DNA from: Oscillospiraceae bacterium
GTDB taxonomy: Bacteria; Bacillota; Clostridia; Oscillospirales; CAG-272
DNA: 64,000 nucleotides
Direction: 5' to 3'
Assembly (NCBI GenBank): GCA_015063325.1
Contig: SVUK01000004.1
Location: 1-64,000 of the forward strand
The notes below the pieces were generated by a model, which had not been told where the DNA came from, made no database searches, and was given only the letters and a program-made list of their open reading frames with translations. This document shows, one piece after another, positions 30,458-40,700 of the stretch; positions within the stretch are counted from its first letter, which is position 1; the number at the start of each line of letters is the position of its first letter. The translations under genes were made by a program, and so were the position numbers.

Positions 30458-31089
30458 AAAACCATTTTTTTCTGCCGATTTTTTTGTGTTTGATCAGTTT
30501 TTCGGCTTTCGGATGCCGAGCGGTAGAACCGGAAGAGGTGTATCTGATTTCGGCACTGGGGTTCGACCGAACAAATTCGGGAGTGCGCGTGTCTGCCGAA
30601 GTTCCGCTGACGCGCGAGGATGAAGCCGATAAAATGGAGGTGCGCGTTTTTGAAGGAGAGGGGGAAACTTTTCCGTCCGCGCTGGAAGCCATGAAAGCCG
30701 GGCTTGCCAAACAGTTGGAATTCGGACATTGCGCCCTGATCGTTTTTGGGGACGGAATGGAAAATTCGAGATTAGACGAGATTTTGGAATGCCTTTTCGA
30801 ATGGCAGGTTCCGCTTTCCGCAACCGTCGTTTATTCGCCGAATGCCGGGGAATTGCTAAAAAAAGGGAGCTTGAGCGCCCCTGCCGTCGGATATGAGATC
30901 CCCGATATTTTGCGGCTGATTTCAAAAGAGCGCGGCATTTTGTTCCAATGCAGGGTCTACGAGGTCGCGTCGTCGGGCGGATCGTTCCGAATTCCGCAAT
31001 TTTTGCCGAACGGAGAGGAAGCCGCCGAGGTGGATCGGTTGGAGGGTGAATGTGTATATCATGAGAAAAAGGCGGTGGGGATTGAATGA
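30454..31089 (+). CDS. Ger(x)C-type germination lipoprotein, N-terminal domain only (short)
   Basis: Lipobox-like 'FSAFGC'; 'EPEEVYLISALGFDRTNSGVRVSAEVPL'; ATGA overlaps with both the gerA-like and gerB-like genes. The ORF-track start at 29830 is an upstream out-of-gene extension. Confidence 0.8.
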   Translation: MKNHFFLPIFLCLISFSAFGCRAVEPEEVYLISALGFDRTNSGVRVSAEVPLTREDEADKMEVRVFEGEGETFPSALEAMKAGLAKQLEFGHCALIVFGDGMENSRLDEILECLFEWQVPLSATVVYSPNAGELLKKGSLSAPAVGYEIPDILRLISKERGILFQCRVYEVASSGGSFRIPQFLPNGEEAAEVDRLEGECVYHEKKAVGIE

Positions 31090-32042
31090 AAACGAAGGAG
31101 GGTTTGCGCGGACTGCATGAAATCGCGCTGGTATCGCTGTTCACGCTTGGAAATACGCTTTTGCAATTTCCGTGGGCGAACGCGCAGGCAGGCGTTACCG
31201 TTTCCTTTCTCCTTTCAGCGCTTGCGGCACTGTTGTTTGGACTGGGTACGTCCTATTTTGCGGCATGGTTGTTTCGAAAATGGATGCGAAGTGGAACTAA
31301 AGTACGAATCGTTTTCTGCATTTTTCTTGCAATTCCGATTTGTGCGCTTGCGTTTTTTTATGCCGTCAAAGGGAGCCGGGATATATTGTCTTTTTTAGAG
31401 AAAACAATCCTTCCCAAAAAGACGGGATTGGTTTTTGCGGCATTTTTTCTTGCAGTTTGCGCGTGGCTTTCCCGGGGACCGCGGCGGGGAATGGACGTTT
31501 TTGCACTCATCGCTTTTTTTACGACTCTTGTTGCCGTGACGGTATTGTTTTTGCTGGGAATTCCGCAGTTCCGCACCGCGTACGGCAAAATTGAACTTCC
31601 GAAAATTGAGGCAGTCGGCGCTTCCATTCTTCCGATTTTAACGGAGTTTGCTTTTCCAATGGCTCCGTTGGGCGTCTATTTGGCGCTTGCAAAACCGAAG
31701 AGGGGGAAAAGCCGTTCGCAAAAACCGCTTGCCGTTGGAATTTTGGTGGGCGGCGCAATCATGTTGGTGTGCGTTCTGCAAACCCTGCTGACTTTCGGAG
31801 CGTCTTTTGCGGCAAGCTTGGAGTATCCTTATTCGGCGGCGGTACGCGTGGTTTCAGTCGGCGCATATGCCTTCCGACCCGAGTTGCTCTCCTATTTTTT
31901 GGATTTTTCCGCTTGCCTGATTCGCGTTGCCGTTTGTTTTTCGTGTTTTAAGTTTATGGTGGGAAGATTTTTGCCGCGCGCGCGGAACTTTGTTCCGCCG
32001 CTTGCCGCACTGTTCGTATTTATTACGCTTTGCTTCGTATAG
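31086..32042 (+). CDS. GerB-family endospore germination permease (APC superfamily)
   Basis: 'EIALVSLFTLGNTLLQFPWANAQAG', about 10 TM segments, position in ger operon. Confidence 0.82.
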   Translation: MKTKEGLRGLHEIALVSLFTLGNTLLQFPWANAQAGVTVSFLLSALAALLFGLGTSYFAAWLFRKWMRSGTKVRIVFCIFLAIPICALAFFYAVKGSRDILSFLEKTILPKKTGLVFAAFFLAVCAWLSRGPRRGMDVFALIAFFTTLVAVTVLFLLGIPQFRTAYGKIELPKIEAVGASILPILTEFAFPMAPLGVYLALAKPKRGKSRSQKPLAVGILVGGAIMLVCVLQTLLTFGASFAASLEYPYSAAVRVVSVGAYAFRPELLSYFLDFSACLIRVAVCFSCFKFMVGRFLPRARNFVPPLAALFVFITLCFV

Positions 32043-33493
32043 TGCTTGCCAAAGCGTTTCAAAGTTTCCTGTCGAATCTCTTTTCGAAGTAAAACGAGCG
32101 AAACGAGGTTGATCGAGGTCAAAATGGTAATGGCAAAATCCGAAATGCTCCAGATTGCTCCCGGCGCAACGGCACAGCCAATCGGAATACAACAAAGAAA
32201 AACAATTGTATAAGCGATTTTTAAAGGTTTGGAGGAATTGATTGCCCAAAGAGCAGAAGCACCGTAGTCTGCCCAGCAAATGACCGTGGCATAACCAAAA
32301 CAGAAAATTGCCGCCGAAAGGAACCAGGCGGCACCGTCGCCGAGCGAGGCGGAAAACGCCGCAACCGTCATTAAAACGGGAGAATCGGTGAATTGGGAGG
32401 CGGCAGGAAGATTAACCAAAATCACAAATGCCGTCAGCGAGCAGAGGAGAATGGTGTCAACAAATACTTCAAGGATCCCCCAAACGCCCTGCGCGGCAGG
32501 GGAATTTGTGTTTGCGCTTGCATGAGCGGTCGGCGCGGTGCCGCATCCTGCCTCGTTGGAGAGAAGACCGCGCATGGTACCGATTTTCAACGCGCGACAG
32601 GTCAAAAAACCGAGAATTCCGCCGGCGGCGCTCGCCGGAGAGAACGCACCGCAGAAAATCGACGCCAATACCGATGGAAGCGCCTCTCGCCGCAAAATCA
32701 AGACAGTAACCGCAAGCACCAAAAATCCAAGGGACATGATGGGAACAAGATATTCGGTCAGTGCAGAGATCCCTTTTGATCCGCAAAGAATCACAGGCGC
32801 TGAAAGAAGAACCAAAATCAGAGCAACAATCCAAACGGGAACACCCAAAACGCCCGAAAAGGAGGAGGAGACCGCATTGACTTGAATGATGCATCCCATG
32901 GTAAAGGAATTAAGAATCATAAAAAGGGCAAACAAGGCCGAGATTAAACCGCCGAGGCGAGCCGACCGACCAAATGCGCGGCGAATGTAATAAACGGCAC
33001 CGCCTGAGTGGGAACCGTCGGAAAGTTCAATGCGGTGACGAACGGCGAGCAGAATTTCGGCATATTTCAGGACCATGGCGAGCAGAGCGGAGATCCACAT
33101 CCAAAAAAGCGCCCCGGCACCACCCACAGCAAGCGCGTTTGCAACACCGACAATGTTTCCAACGCCAAGCGTTCCGGCAAGCGACTGCGTAAGAGCACGG
33201 AAAGGAGAGGTACCGCCGGGTTGCTTTTCTAATAATGCAGAAAACAGAGCGTGCGGACGAAGAAAAGGGAGACCGTGTAAATAGAAAAGGAAAAAGAGGG
33301 CGCAGCCGGTCAGCAGAAAAGGAATTCCACCACCGGTCAGTAAACTCAAAAAGATCGACATTCCAATCATTCCCCCAAAAATTAAACCGATTTTTATGAT
33401 TTTATGAGAGCAAAACAGAAAAACATTCCAAAACGGGGAAAGCAGGGAGGAGAAAAAAGAAAAGCAAGAATCTTTCAAAACAAGACTTGACAA
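31892..33493 (-). CDS. Alanine/glycine:cation symporter (AGCS/SSS-type); 5' start uncertain
   Basis: 'GTLGVGNIVGVANALAVGGAGALFWMWISALLAMVLKYAEILLAVRHR', 'SNEAGCGTAPTAHA'. Confidence 0.9.
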   Translation of the reverse strand: MSSLVLKDSCFSFFSSLLSPFWNVFLFCSHKIIKIGLIFGGMIGMSIFLSLLTGGGIPFLLTGCALFFLFYLHGLPFLRPHALFSALLEKQPGGTSPFRALTQSLAGTLGVGNIVGVANALAVGGAGALFWMWISALLAMVLKYAEILLAVRHRIELSDGSHSGGAVYYIRRAFGRSARLGGLISALFALFMILNSFTMGCIIQVNAVSSSFSGVLGVPVWIVALILVLLSAPVILCGSKGISALTEYLVPIMSLGFLVLAVTVLILRREALPSVLASIFCGAFSPASAAGGILGFLTCRALKIGTMRGLLSNEAGCGTAPTAHASANTNSPAAQGVWGILEVFVDTILLCSLTAFVILVNLPAASQFTDSPVLMTVAAFSASLGDGAAWFLSAAIFCFGYATVICWADYGASALWAINSSKPLKIAYTIVFLCCIPIGCAVAPGAIWSISDFAITILTSINLVSLVLLRKEIRQETLKRFGKHYTKQSVINTNSAASGGTKFRARGKNLPTINLKHEKQTATRIRQAEKSKK

Positions 33494-33515
33494 GAGAAAA
33501 GAAATCGGATATAAT
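33487..33515 (+). promoter_or_regulatory. Sigma-A promoter of tRNA-Gly
   Basis: TTGACA - 17 nt - TATAAT, 23 nt upstream of the tRNA. Confidence 0.8.
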
Positions 33516-33538
33516 AGATTTGTTCAAAAAAAGAGAAT

Positions 33539-33612
33539 GCAGATGTAGCTCAATGGTAGAGCGTCCGCTTCCCAAGCCGAAAACGCGGGTTCGATTCCCG
33601 TCATCTGCTCCA
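33539..33612 (+). tRNA. tRNA-Gly (anticodon CCC), CCA encoded
   Basis: GCAGATG/CATCTGC acceptor stem, D-arm GCTCAATGGTAGAGC, anticodon loop TTCCCAA, T-arm GCGGGTTCGATTCCCGT, discriminator T + CCA. Confidence 0.9.
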
Positions 33613-33642
33613 TCTAAGTAGTATGAAAATGCTACGCACAAC

Positions 33643-33682
33643 AAAAACCACAAGATATGGTTTCCGTATCTTGTGGTTTTTG
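33643..33682 (+). terminator. Terminator after tRNA-Gly
   Basis: AAAAACCACAAGATA...TATCTTGTGGTTTTTG hairpin. Confidence 0.8.
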
Positions 33683-33916
33683 CTATATTTTGTTGTTTTC
33701 AAGCAAAACGGTGGTCTTGTGTAATCTTCGATTTTGACTGCTGACATTTGGCGGTTTTTCTATAAAAACAGGTTTTGAACCCGCGACTATGTTCAAAACC
33801 GGAACAATCATCAAATAACATATTTCATTCGACAGGTCGTGCGGATCGTTTCGTGCGACCTGTTTTCATATAAAATGATAGTGGCTGGAAAATAAAAAAA
33901 TAAAGGAGCGAGGAAA

Positions 33917-34230
33917 ATGAAATACAAGGATTGGTTAAAAGAGTGGCTGGACAACTATGTTGAGCCAACGTCGAAAGAGGACCTCTAGCAGATATTCGGA
34001 GATCGTCAGGCAACACCTGATCCCAAAACTCGGAGAAAGCGAGATGGATGAAATCACACCGATTGTCCTACAACATTTCGTTACAGAGTTATTGCAAACA
34101 GGAAATCTGAGAACAGGGAAAGGTCTGTCTGCAAACTTTGTTAGTAGCATCATCAATGTGATGCAAAGTTCGTTGCGGACGGCTTATCAACTCGGTTATA
34201 CAAAGGAATATAACGCAATAGCACTTTTGA
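33917..34230 (+). pseudogene. Frameshifted and 3'-truncated tyrosine-type integrase (N-terminal/core-binding region only)
   Basis: Frame 1 'MKYKDWLKEWLDNYVEPTSKE' ends at TAG; homologous continuation is in another frame: 'SSRYSEIVRQHLIPKLGESEMDEITPIVLQHFVTELL...FVSSIINVMQSSLRTAYQLGY'. No catalytic R-H-R-Y domain. Confidence 0.82.
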
Positions 34231-34544
34231 CAACCTGCGGTCATCAAAAGCGCATTGCGCTCTGCGAGGCAGATGCCACGGCGAAAAATAAACGCTTTTC
34301 CAGGCGCTTATTTTTCTTGTGGTCAGGCTACGCTCCACGCTCTGCGGAGCGTACCCGAAAGAGCCACAATGAATTTCGGAAGCCGCTTCTGAATATCGAA
34401 CATTTGTTCGTTTGTCAAGAGAAAATACGAAACTTTTTTCGTTTTTTTTCTTTTTCTTATTATCGTCTGCGATTCGGCCTGAAAGCGGCGACCTATCGGT
34501 GCGGATCCGTGCTGAAAAATTCATCAAAATTTCATTTTTGATAC

Positions 34545-34573
34545 TTGAAAAAACATTTGTACTATGTTATACT
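34545..34573 (+). promoter_or_regulatory. Putative sigma-A promoter for the giant repeat protein (about 215-nt leader)
   Basis: TTGAAA - 17 nt - TATACT. Confidence 0.55.
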
Positions 34574-34794
34574 GAAAGATTGAAAGGCGAAGTGCAAAGA
34601 ATGCGGAAAGGGGCTTGACGAGTTCGATGAAGTTTGCGATGATCTCGTATAGACGGCATAAGTCTGGTTTCTTTTTCGTTGGACTCGGTTACATAAATAA
34701 GTAACAACAATACAGCGTCACGTGCAGGTTGGCATCCTTGTGCCATTTGATGAGAGCGCTGTTTTATATAAACAACTAAACAGGAGGAGATCAA

Positions 34795-37700
34795 ATGATC
34801 ACAACAAAAAGAAGACTTTTGAGAGGACTGATCGCGGTTATTATGATCATCAGTATGTTTGCGATTGTCCACATCATGCCGATGGCGGCAAAGGCTGATG
34901 GCGATGTGCCTGTGCCCGGCGGCAGGGTCATTGTATGGAGCGGCGAGACGCTCCTGAATACCTTTTCGATGCGCGACGGTGAAACCCATAAGCTGACCGG
35001 GTCTGATTCCGCAAACGGGATCACCGTCAATTATTTGGGCGGTCAGTTATTATCCGACTCTGGGTTTTATGCAAACTACGAAAGCAGCACCAACTCTAAT
35101 ACGAAGATCATACGTCTGAACAACTCTGACAGTGAGCTGACGTTTACGTCAGCCTCCGACAACAGTTTTATCACTAAGATCGTCATAGAGTTCGATAAGT
35201 ATTTTACTATTTCCGGAGCTACCAGCGATACCACGATCGACCACATTGTGGTCAACCACGGCGCGTGGACGAATGAGGATGTAATAGGCAGCAACGGCAA
35301 GCACACGCTGACTCTGGAAGGCAATGCGGCGCGCAGCGTCACAATAAGAAAAAACAGCGATACCTATCATTACGGGATCCGTGGGATCACCTCCATCCGG
35401 TTCTACATAACGGAAAACCTCTATACGATTCCCACTCTTGAGAGCGGCTTTTACGTGTATGATCAGGAGGACGGCGGCGTCAAGATCGTCCACGGCAATC
35501 CCGCCAGACCGCTCGCCGGCTCGCCGTTCATTGTCAGAAGCGGCGGCAAGATCGCCGGCTTTTCTCAGGCTGACGCCGACGATACGACGTCCTATACGAT
35601 AGAAAATCCTACGGCGGCGTTTACATTTGAGCTCGACGATGGCAGCGATACGATAACAGTCGACAATATCGACGATTTCATGCTGGCGTTGGGGCTGGCG
35701 CGCTACCGTTCGATCTACCTCTCGGCCGACCTCACCTTTGATGGCGGCTTTACGATCACGAGAACTGTCAGCATAGACCTCAAAGGGAAGTCGCTGACTT
35801 GCGACAGTTCTGCGACTGACAAAACCATCCGTGTGACCGGCGGTAATCCTACTGTTACGAGCACCGGCTATTATTGGTATGATATCGTAAACAGTGATAT
35901 CAGCGGCTTTGACAAGATCGAGGTCACCGGCGGTTCGCTGACGATCAAAGGCGGCAGATATGATCTCCCCGAAGGCTTCAGCGGAAACGTCAGACTGTCG
36001 GGCGGTCTCTACAAGCTGAATGATGCGGTCGATATGAATAAACTGGCCGACAGCGCCGTCAACCATTTGCCTGTTGAGATCGACGGCACTTGGGCAGGGC
36101 TCAAATTTCACGTTCATGACTATAATACGATCTTTGAAACGCTTAGCGACGGCGGTATTCATTATATCAATCGCTGTGACGGATGCGACCACACCGTAAA
36201 AGAGTGGACGCTCACCAACGAAGAGATCAACACGCTGATCGGGCTCAACGGCGGCGCCTTTACTCCCGTGACCAACTGGAACCCGAATTCACCGGGCTCA
36301 GTTACCCTCTATCTGAGAATAACCGAGGACACCTACAACACCGCGATCGCCGCGCCCTATAATATGAACGCCGACGCGCTGAAAATGCTCAGAGACAACG
36401 GTATTCTCGGCAATTGGGAAACACACGGCGCATGGACGAACTATTCAACAGAGAACGGCGGCTATCACTCGGATGACGTGGATATCACCTTCGATGATGA
36501 CGGGTATCGTTATGTAGGCGTCGACGAACCGATGACCGTCACCTCGAAAAACGGCAAAAATATCTACCGCGCCGTGATACATATAGATGAATATTACAAA
36601 GAGCGGACTAACCAGACGTACGTCAACAGAGGCAATGCGATCATATCCGACGACGCTTTGACCATCACGGTAACGAATATCAACTCCAAGTCCTTCACGT
36701 TTAACTTCAGCGGAGCATCTTATGAGTTCGTGCCGGTCGAATCGGTCGAGTTGTGTTATGCAGGCAGCGGCCAAAACATCAGCTATGTTACGGTGAACAC
36801 GACGCCGGATGCCGATAACTGCTACGGCCACACGATGACCTATGACTATCGCGATCACACCTATACCTTACACTTCACCAGCACGAACCCGCATCATCAT
36901 CTGCAAGGCGAGCCTGACTGGAATCTCACGGATGACGGCGTCAATGCTACTATGACGGCAACAACGCATTGTACCGTATGCGGCGAAGAACTCCATCTTA
37001 ACGTTGAATCGTACTCTTCGGGCACCCGCGAGGCGACGTATACGCGAGAAAGAACAAAGCTTTGGCACTTCCTTGCGCAAACGGACCAATACTATTATTA
37101 TGATTATTTGCAGGTCATAGGTCCGAAGCTCCCGGTCACCACTCATTCTATTGAAGATGGAAACGGCAACATACTCGAATACTATGAAGATGAGAGTACC
37201 GGCAAGTATTTCATTGATCTTGACGGTCCGGCCATTGCGCTTGATCAAATTCGCATTCCGGAAACCAAGATCGACGCTGTTCCGGCAGCCGACGAGGCGG
37301 ACGGCAACATCGAGTATTACACCTGCTCGAACGGAAGATACTTCAAGCTCGAAGACGGCAAGTATATTGAGATCGCAAGAAACGCCTGGGTGTCACACAT
37401 AGGCGAGTCTGAAGAGATCGATTTGACGATGCATCGCGGTACGATGGTCTTCACCGGTCAGAATGTCAAGGTGACTGCTGACATGATCTGGGACTGGTAT
37501 AGCTCTTATAAAGGTGTAACCTTGTTCGGCTCTGCAGCACATGTTACCGGCTTAAACGGCAAGAAGATCAAAGCGATCGAAGTGACCAGATCGAAGGACG
37601 CAAGCTACGCTAGCCATATCTATATCAACGTTGGCGGAGAATATGATCATGACTATACTTTGATCGGCGACAGCGGCGATGTATTTATGTACGGCAACTT

Positions 37701-40700
37701 ATCCGCTTCCGAGGTAGCAGTGTACGGCGACTTTAACAATATCACGTCTGTCAAGGTCTGGTACTATGATGATTCGATGATCGTCACTTATACGAAGGTA
37801 GGGGCGATTGATCCCACTCCTACTGCGACGGGCAACATCGAGTACTACATCGGTCCTGACGGCAGATACTACGTCAGAGACGGTGCAAGATACGTGAGGA
37901 TCGCGGAGAACTCCTGGATCATTCCCAAAGTCGTTCTGACCAAGTACGAAACGACACCGGCGACCGAAAACGCTGCCGGCAACACCGAGTATTACGCCGG
38001 CGACAACGGCAAGTATTACGTCAAGAACGGCGACGATTACGATGAGATCACGTATAACTCGTGGATTATTCCCGCCCTCGACGGCAGTACGTTCGAAACC
38101 ATTGTGATACACACCGAATGGGATCCAAAAACCCTTTTCAGCGGAGAAAACGCCGACGTATCCTGCGACATACCCACCTTTAATGAAATCTGCGTTGACG
38201 GCCAAGAAAACAGAAACTTGTACATTAACGCGAAATACGGCAAGACGTTTTATAAGGTCGTATTCCATATCTCAAGTTTGGAAGGAAACTCCGTTTACGC
38301 AAAGACCGACAAGGGTGCGATAGAGGTTTCCGATGACGGACGGACCGTCACGGTATGGAACTTCAGCTCCGACAGTCTCATGCTTTCCAACAAGATGGCC
38401 TTCTACGTAAATTCCGTTGACGTGTATTATACCGGCAGACCGGTCACGATCCTGACCTATTTAGATGAGAGTTTCGTTTTCAACGGCTCCAACGATTACT
38501 ACGGCGATCTTGCGTCCGCCCACGCCGACCTGTGCTATTCCGACGGCGCTTATGTCAGAACGTATGAAACCGGTGAAGAATCAAGTAAGATAACCGTCAC
38601 CGGAAAGAACGGACAGGAACTCTACAAAGTAGTCTTCCACGTCAGTTATAACACGGAAAGAAGCTGGTGGGCGAAGGTCGATCACGGCAACATCTCCGTA
38701 TCCGATGACGGCACGACGATCACCGTGACGGACATCGGCGCAAACTCCGTCACGCTTTCGACGAATTTCTGTGACGAAGATCATTTGTGGGACAGAGAAG
38801 AATGGGAGGAAGACATTCCCTGGGATACCTACTTCCAGGTAAGCTCTGTCGACATTTACTGCTGGGTAAACGAAGCAGAGAGAGTTACCTATTTGAAAGT
38901 TCCCGCAACGGCTCCTACCTTCACCTCGGCGGGCAACACCGAGTACTACGTCGGCTCGAACGGCAAATACTATGTCAAGGACGGCGGAGACTACACCGAG
39001 ATCGCCGAAAATTCGTGGATCATCCCCGTCATCACCCTTGAAAAGGTCGAGGCGAAAGCCGCCACCGTTGACGAGGCGGGCAACACCGAGTATTATATCG
39101 GCTCGGACGGCAAGTATTACGTCAAGAACGGAAACGATTATACCGAGGTAGCAAAGAATTCCTGGGTCATTCCCAAGATCACTTCCTATACGGTAACCTG
39201 GAAAAACTACAACGGCACCACTCTTGAAACCGATGTAAAACAGGTAACCGGCGCCAATCCGTCCTATGACGGTGCAACGCCTACCAAACCCGCAGATGCG
39301 GACTACGTTTATACCTTCTCGGGCTGGACTCCCGCGGTCGTTCCCGTATCGGGCAACGCGACCTATACGGCTGTCTTCACCGCTTCCCCGAAACCCGACG
39401 TTGAGTTTTCCGGCAGAGTCTTTGACGACGGTGTACTCGAAGCAGATCAGCTCTCGCTCGGCGACGTCATCTCCCGCGGTATCTACTTCTTTAATTGCAA
39501 CGGTAAAACCATCGTTCTCAAGGGCGGCAGATACGGCACAAGAAATGGTGATGTATTCACGGTAGTATCCGCCAACAGTGCCGGATACACCGATCTGGGT
39601 ATTACATTCAATGAATTCTGTGAACTGTATGACTATGACGGCGGTAGCCTTTTCTTCCCTGCTAAACAGAGCGGCGAGCTCGCCGATGCCGTGCTCGTTA
39701 TGGCAATAGACGGCAACACGATCACCCTCGGCGGTTGTGAGCTTCCGGAGGGTTACGTTCACATCACATACGAGAGAGTTTGGGAAGAATTGCCCACCGA
39801 AACCCAACCGGGTATCCGTGAACACTACATCGGCTCCGACGGCAAGTATTATATTATGGAAAACGGCGAATATGTCGAGGTCGATTACGACTCCCTGATC
39901 ATTCCGCCTACAGGCGGCGGCTCCGACCAGCCCGGCGGAGAAGGATCACAGGACGGACTCACAGCTTCTCAGATGACCGCCGATATGATCGAGAATATGC
40001 ATGATGTCTCCGATATGCCCGGCAACTTTGTTCAGGTCGATTTGGATACTGCAAGGTCATGGACCGGCGCGCCGCAGAACGGTTGGGCGCATCTGATTTA
40101 CGCAACCGAAAATGGTGACCTGAAAGAGGTTGGATTCGAAAACGGAATGGTAATGGGCGACGGTATGCTCAGAATATCGGATTTGTCGATGTTCCTTAAT
40201 TGGGGCGAAGCGGTTTATTACGTTACCGGCGCAGGTTCCGGCTCCGGCGGACAGGGCTCACAGGGCGGTCTTACGGTTGTTCAGATGACCGCTGATATGG
40301 CTGAAAATGTTCATTTTGCCTATGATATGCCCGGCAACTTTGTTCAGGTCGATCTGGACACTGCAAGGTCATGGACCGGCGCGCCGCAGAACGGTAGGGC
40401 TTATTTGGTCTATGGAGTTGAAAATGAAGATCTGCTGAAAGCAGTCGTGTTTAATTGGGGAGAGTTTAACGACGATAGAACTTTCTTCGCACAAGAATTA
40501 CGAGATTTCATCAATTGTGGTGAGAGCGTCTATTATGTCACCGGCTCAGGCTCACAGGGCGGCTCAGGTCAACAGGGGGGCAATCTTGCGGTTTCTCAGA
40601 TGACCGCAGATATGGCAATGAGTATCAATTCCGTCAACGATATGCCCGGCAACTTCGTTCAGGTCGATTTGGACACTGCAAGATCATGGACCAGCGCGCC

